NCBI GenBank assembly: GCA_903922075.1
Contig: CAIXSK010000239.1
Coordinates: 1 to 51,506, forward strand
Direction: 5' to 3'
Origin: an uncultured beta proteobacterium
GTDB taxonomy: Bacteria; Pseudomonadota; Gammaproteobacteria; Burkholderiales; Rhodocyclaceae
Length of the DNA stretch: 51,506 nt
Made by a program: the position numbers and the translations under genes. The notes under the pieces were generated by a model. That model did no database searches. It saw only the letters and a program-made list of their open reading frames with translations, and was not told the DNA's origin. This document shows positions 50,972 through 51,506 of this stretch, piece after piece. Numbering within the stretch: position 1 is the stretch's first letter; the number at the start of each line of letters is the position of its first letter.

Positions 50972-51506
50972 GTTTTGAGTCCAGTTGCTGTAGCAAGTGT
51001 TGAGAGAGTTGCTCGCCCGCCTCGTGAGCGGTGAGCGGAAGGTGCAGGTCTTTGGTCTGGATGACCTTCAAACCAGCATAGCCGCAGGGATTGATTGCGG
51101 CAAAGGGGGAAAGATCCATATCGACATTGAGCGACACGCCGTGGTAGCTGCAGCCGTTGCGGATGCGCAGGCCGAGGGCGGCGATCTTGGCGTCGCCGAC
51201 ATAGACGCCGGGGGCGCCGTCGCGGCGCTCGGCGGTGACGCCGTGCTCGGCCAGCAGATCGATGACCGCCTGTTCGATGGCGCTGACCAGCTCGCGCACC
51301 TTGATTTTCAGGCGCGGCAGGTCGAGCAGCAGGTAGATCACCACCTGGCCGGGGCCGTGGTAGGTGACCTGGCCGCCGCGGTCGATCTTGACGATGGGGA
51401 TGCCGACATCTTCAAGGATATGTTCGGGTTTGCCGGCCTGGCCGAGCGTGTAGACCGGCGGATGCTCGACGATCCACAACTCGTCGGGCGTTTCGGCGGT
51501 GCGGGC
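50964..51506 (-). CDS. lipB: Octanoyltransferase LipB (partial, N-terminus off the window)
   Basis: Transfers octanoate from acyl-carrier protein to lipoyl domains, before LipA. Visible motifs are [42 protein letters not shown] and [51 protein letters not shown] contains the catalytic Cys in NPCGYAG. The frame is still open at the right edge, so the first 20-30 residues are missing; an internal ATG at 51479 is not the true start. Confidence 0.93.
   Translation of the reverse strand, partial: ARTAETPDELWIVEHPPVYTLGQAGKPEHILEDVGIPIVKIDRGGQVTYHGPGQVVIYLLLDLPRLKIKVRELVSAIEQAVIDLLAEHGVTAERRDGAPGVYVGDAKIAALGLRIRNGCSYHGVSLNVDMDLSPFAAINPCGYAGLKVIQTKDLHLPLTAHEAGEQLSQHLLQQLDSKHG

Overview
The window looks like a chromosomal segment of a high-GC betaproteobacterium, most plausibly of the Rhodocyclaceae (Dechloromonas/Azonexus-like). 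That placement rests on gene content and protein style (PhaM-type granule protein, MinCDE, a high-affinity LivKHMGF transporter, many two-component and c-di-GMP proteins, lipBA) and was not checked against a database. Almost every base is coding. I found no rRNA, tRNA, insertion sequence, prophage or CRISPR array.

Layout. 1-7.4 kb: a partial RhlE-type helicase and TrmA (minus strand), then a hybrid sensor kinase, an M48 lipoprotein protease with TPRs and small envelope proteins. 7.4-12.2 kb: a conserved membrane protein, then a tightly overlapping minus-strand operon nfeD - SPFH protein - outer-membrane barrel - phosphate-type binding protein - GGDEF cyclase. 12.3-18.6 kb: an AEC transporter, PhaM, a LuxR-type regulator convergent with a sensor kinase, a membrane methyltransferase, and a FeeM-type acyltransferase fused to a PilZ domain. 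18.7-23.6 kb: a branched-chain amino-acid ABC transporter whose binding protein carries an unusual 11-mer repeat tail. 23.7-26.3 kb: minCDE and a secreted protein. 26.3-31.1 kb: a surface-sugar operon (glycosyltransferase, DegT aminotransferase, NeuD-like acetyltransferase with a 14-base G/C tract, BKACE enzyme) and an iron-sulfur flavoreductase. 31.1-35.9 kb: epimerase, HemJ-like protein, RNA methyltransferase, CoA-transferase and two small envelope proteins. 36.0-49.9 kb: a large minus-strand iron/heme island. 50.0-51.5 kb: lipA and partial lipB.

The heme island has three TonB-dependent receptors, a periplasmic membrane-anchored CobN-family protein, an ExbB/MotA-like channel, a DUF2149 protein, a DUF4019 protein and a cysteine-free second ribosomal protein S4. 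The first receptor carries FRAP and NPDL heme-receptor motifs and has a Fur-box-like promoter. The set resembles the Hmu heme systems of Bacteroidota (receptor + CobN-like HmuS + ExbB-like channel) more than a B12-biosynthesis locus.

The most striking unexplained signal is a dispersed 35-base element found at least nine times on both strands. It has a core close to AATGCTACGGTCGG, an A/T tract beginning 17 bases from the core start, and a second A/T tract beginning 29 bases from it. The core and tract phase are kept in intergenic copies and in copies embedded in livM, livF, the ExbB-like gene, a receptor gene and the cobN-like gene. Two further copies have the core split by a small hairpin-forming insert. 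The architecture (core plus two A/T tracts one helical turn apart) resembles the DNA uptake signal sequences of Pasteurellaceae. I propose, as inference, that this is an undescribed uptake-type or protein-binding repeat of this lineage.
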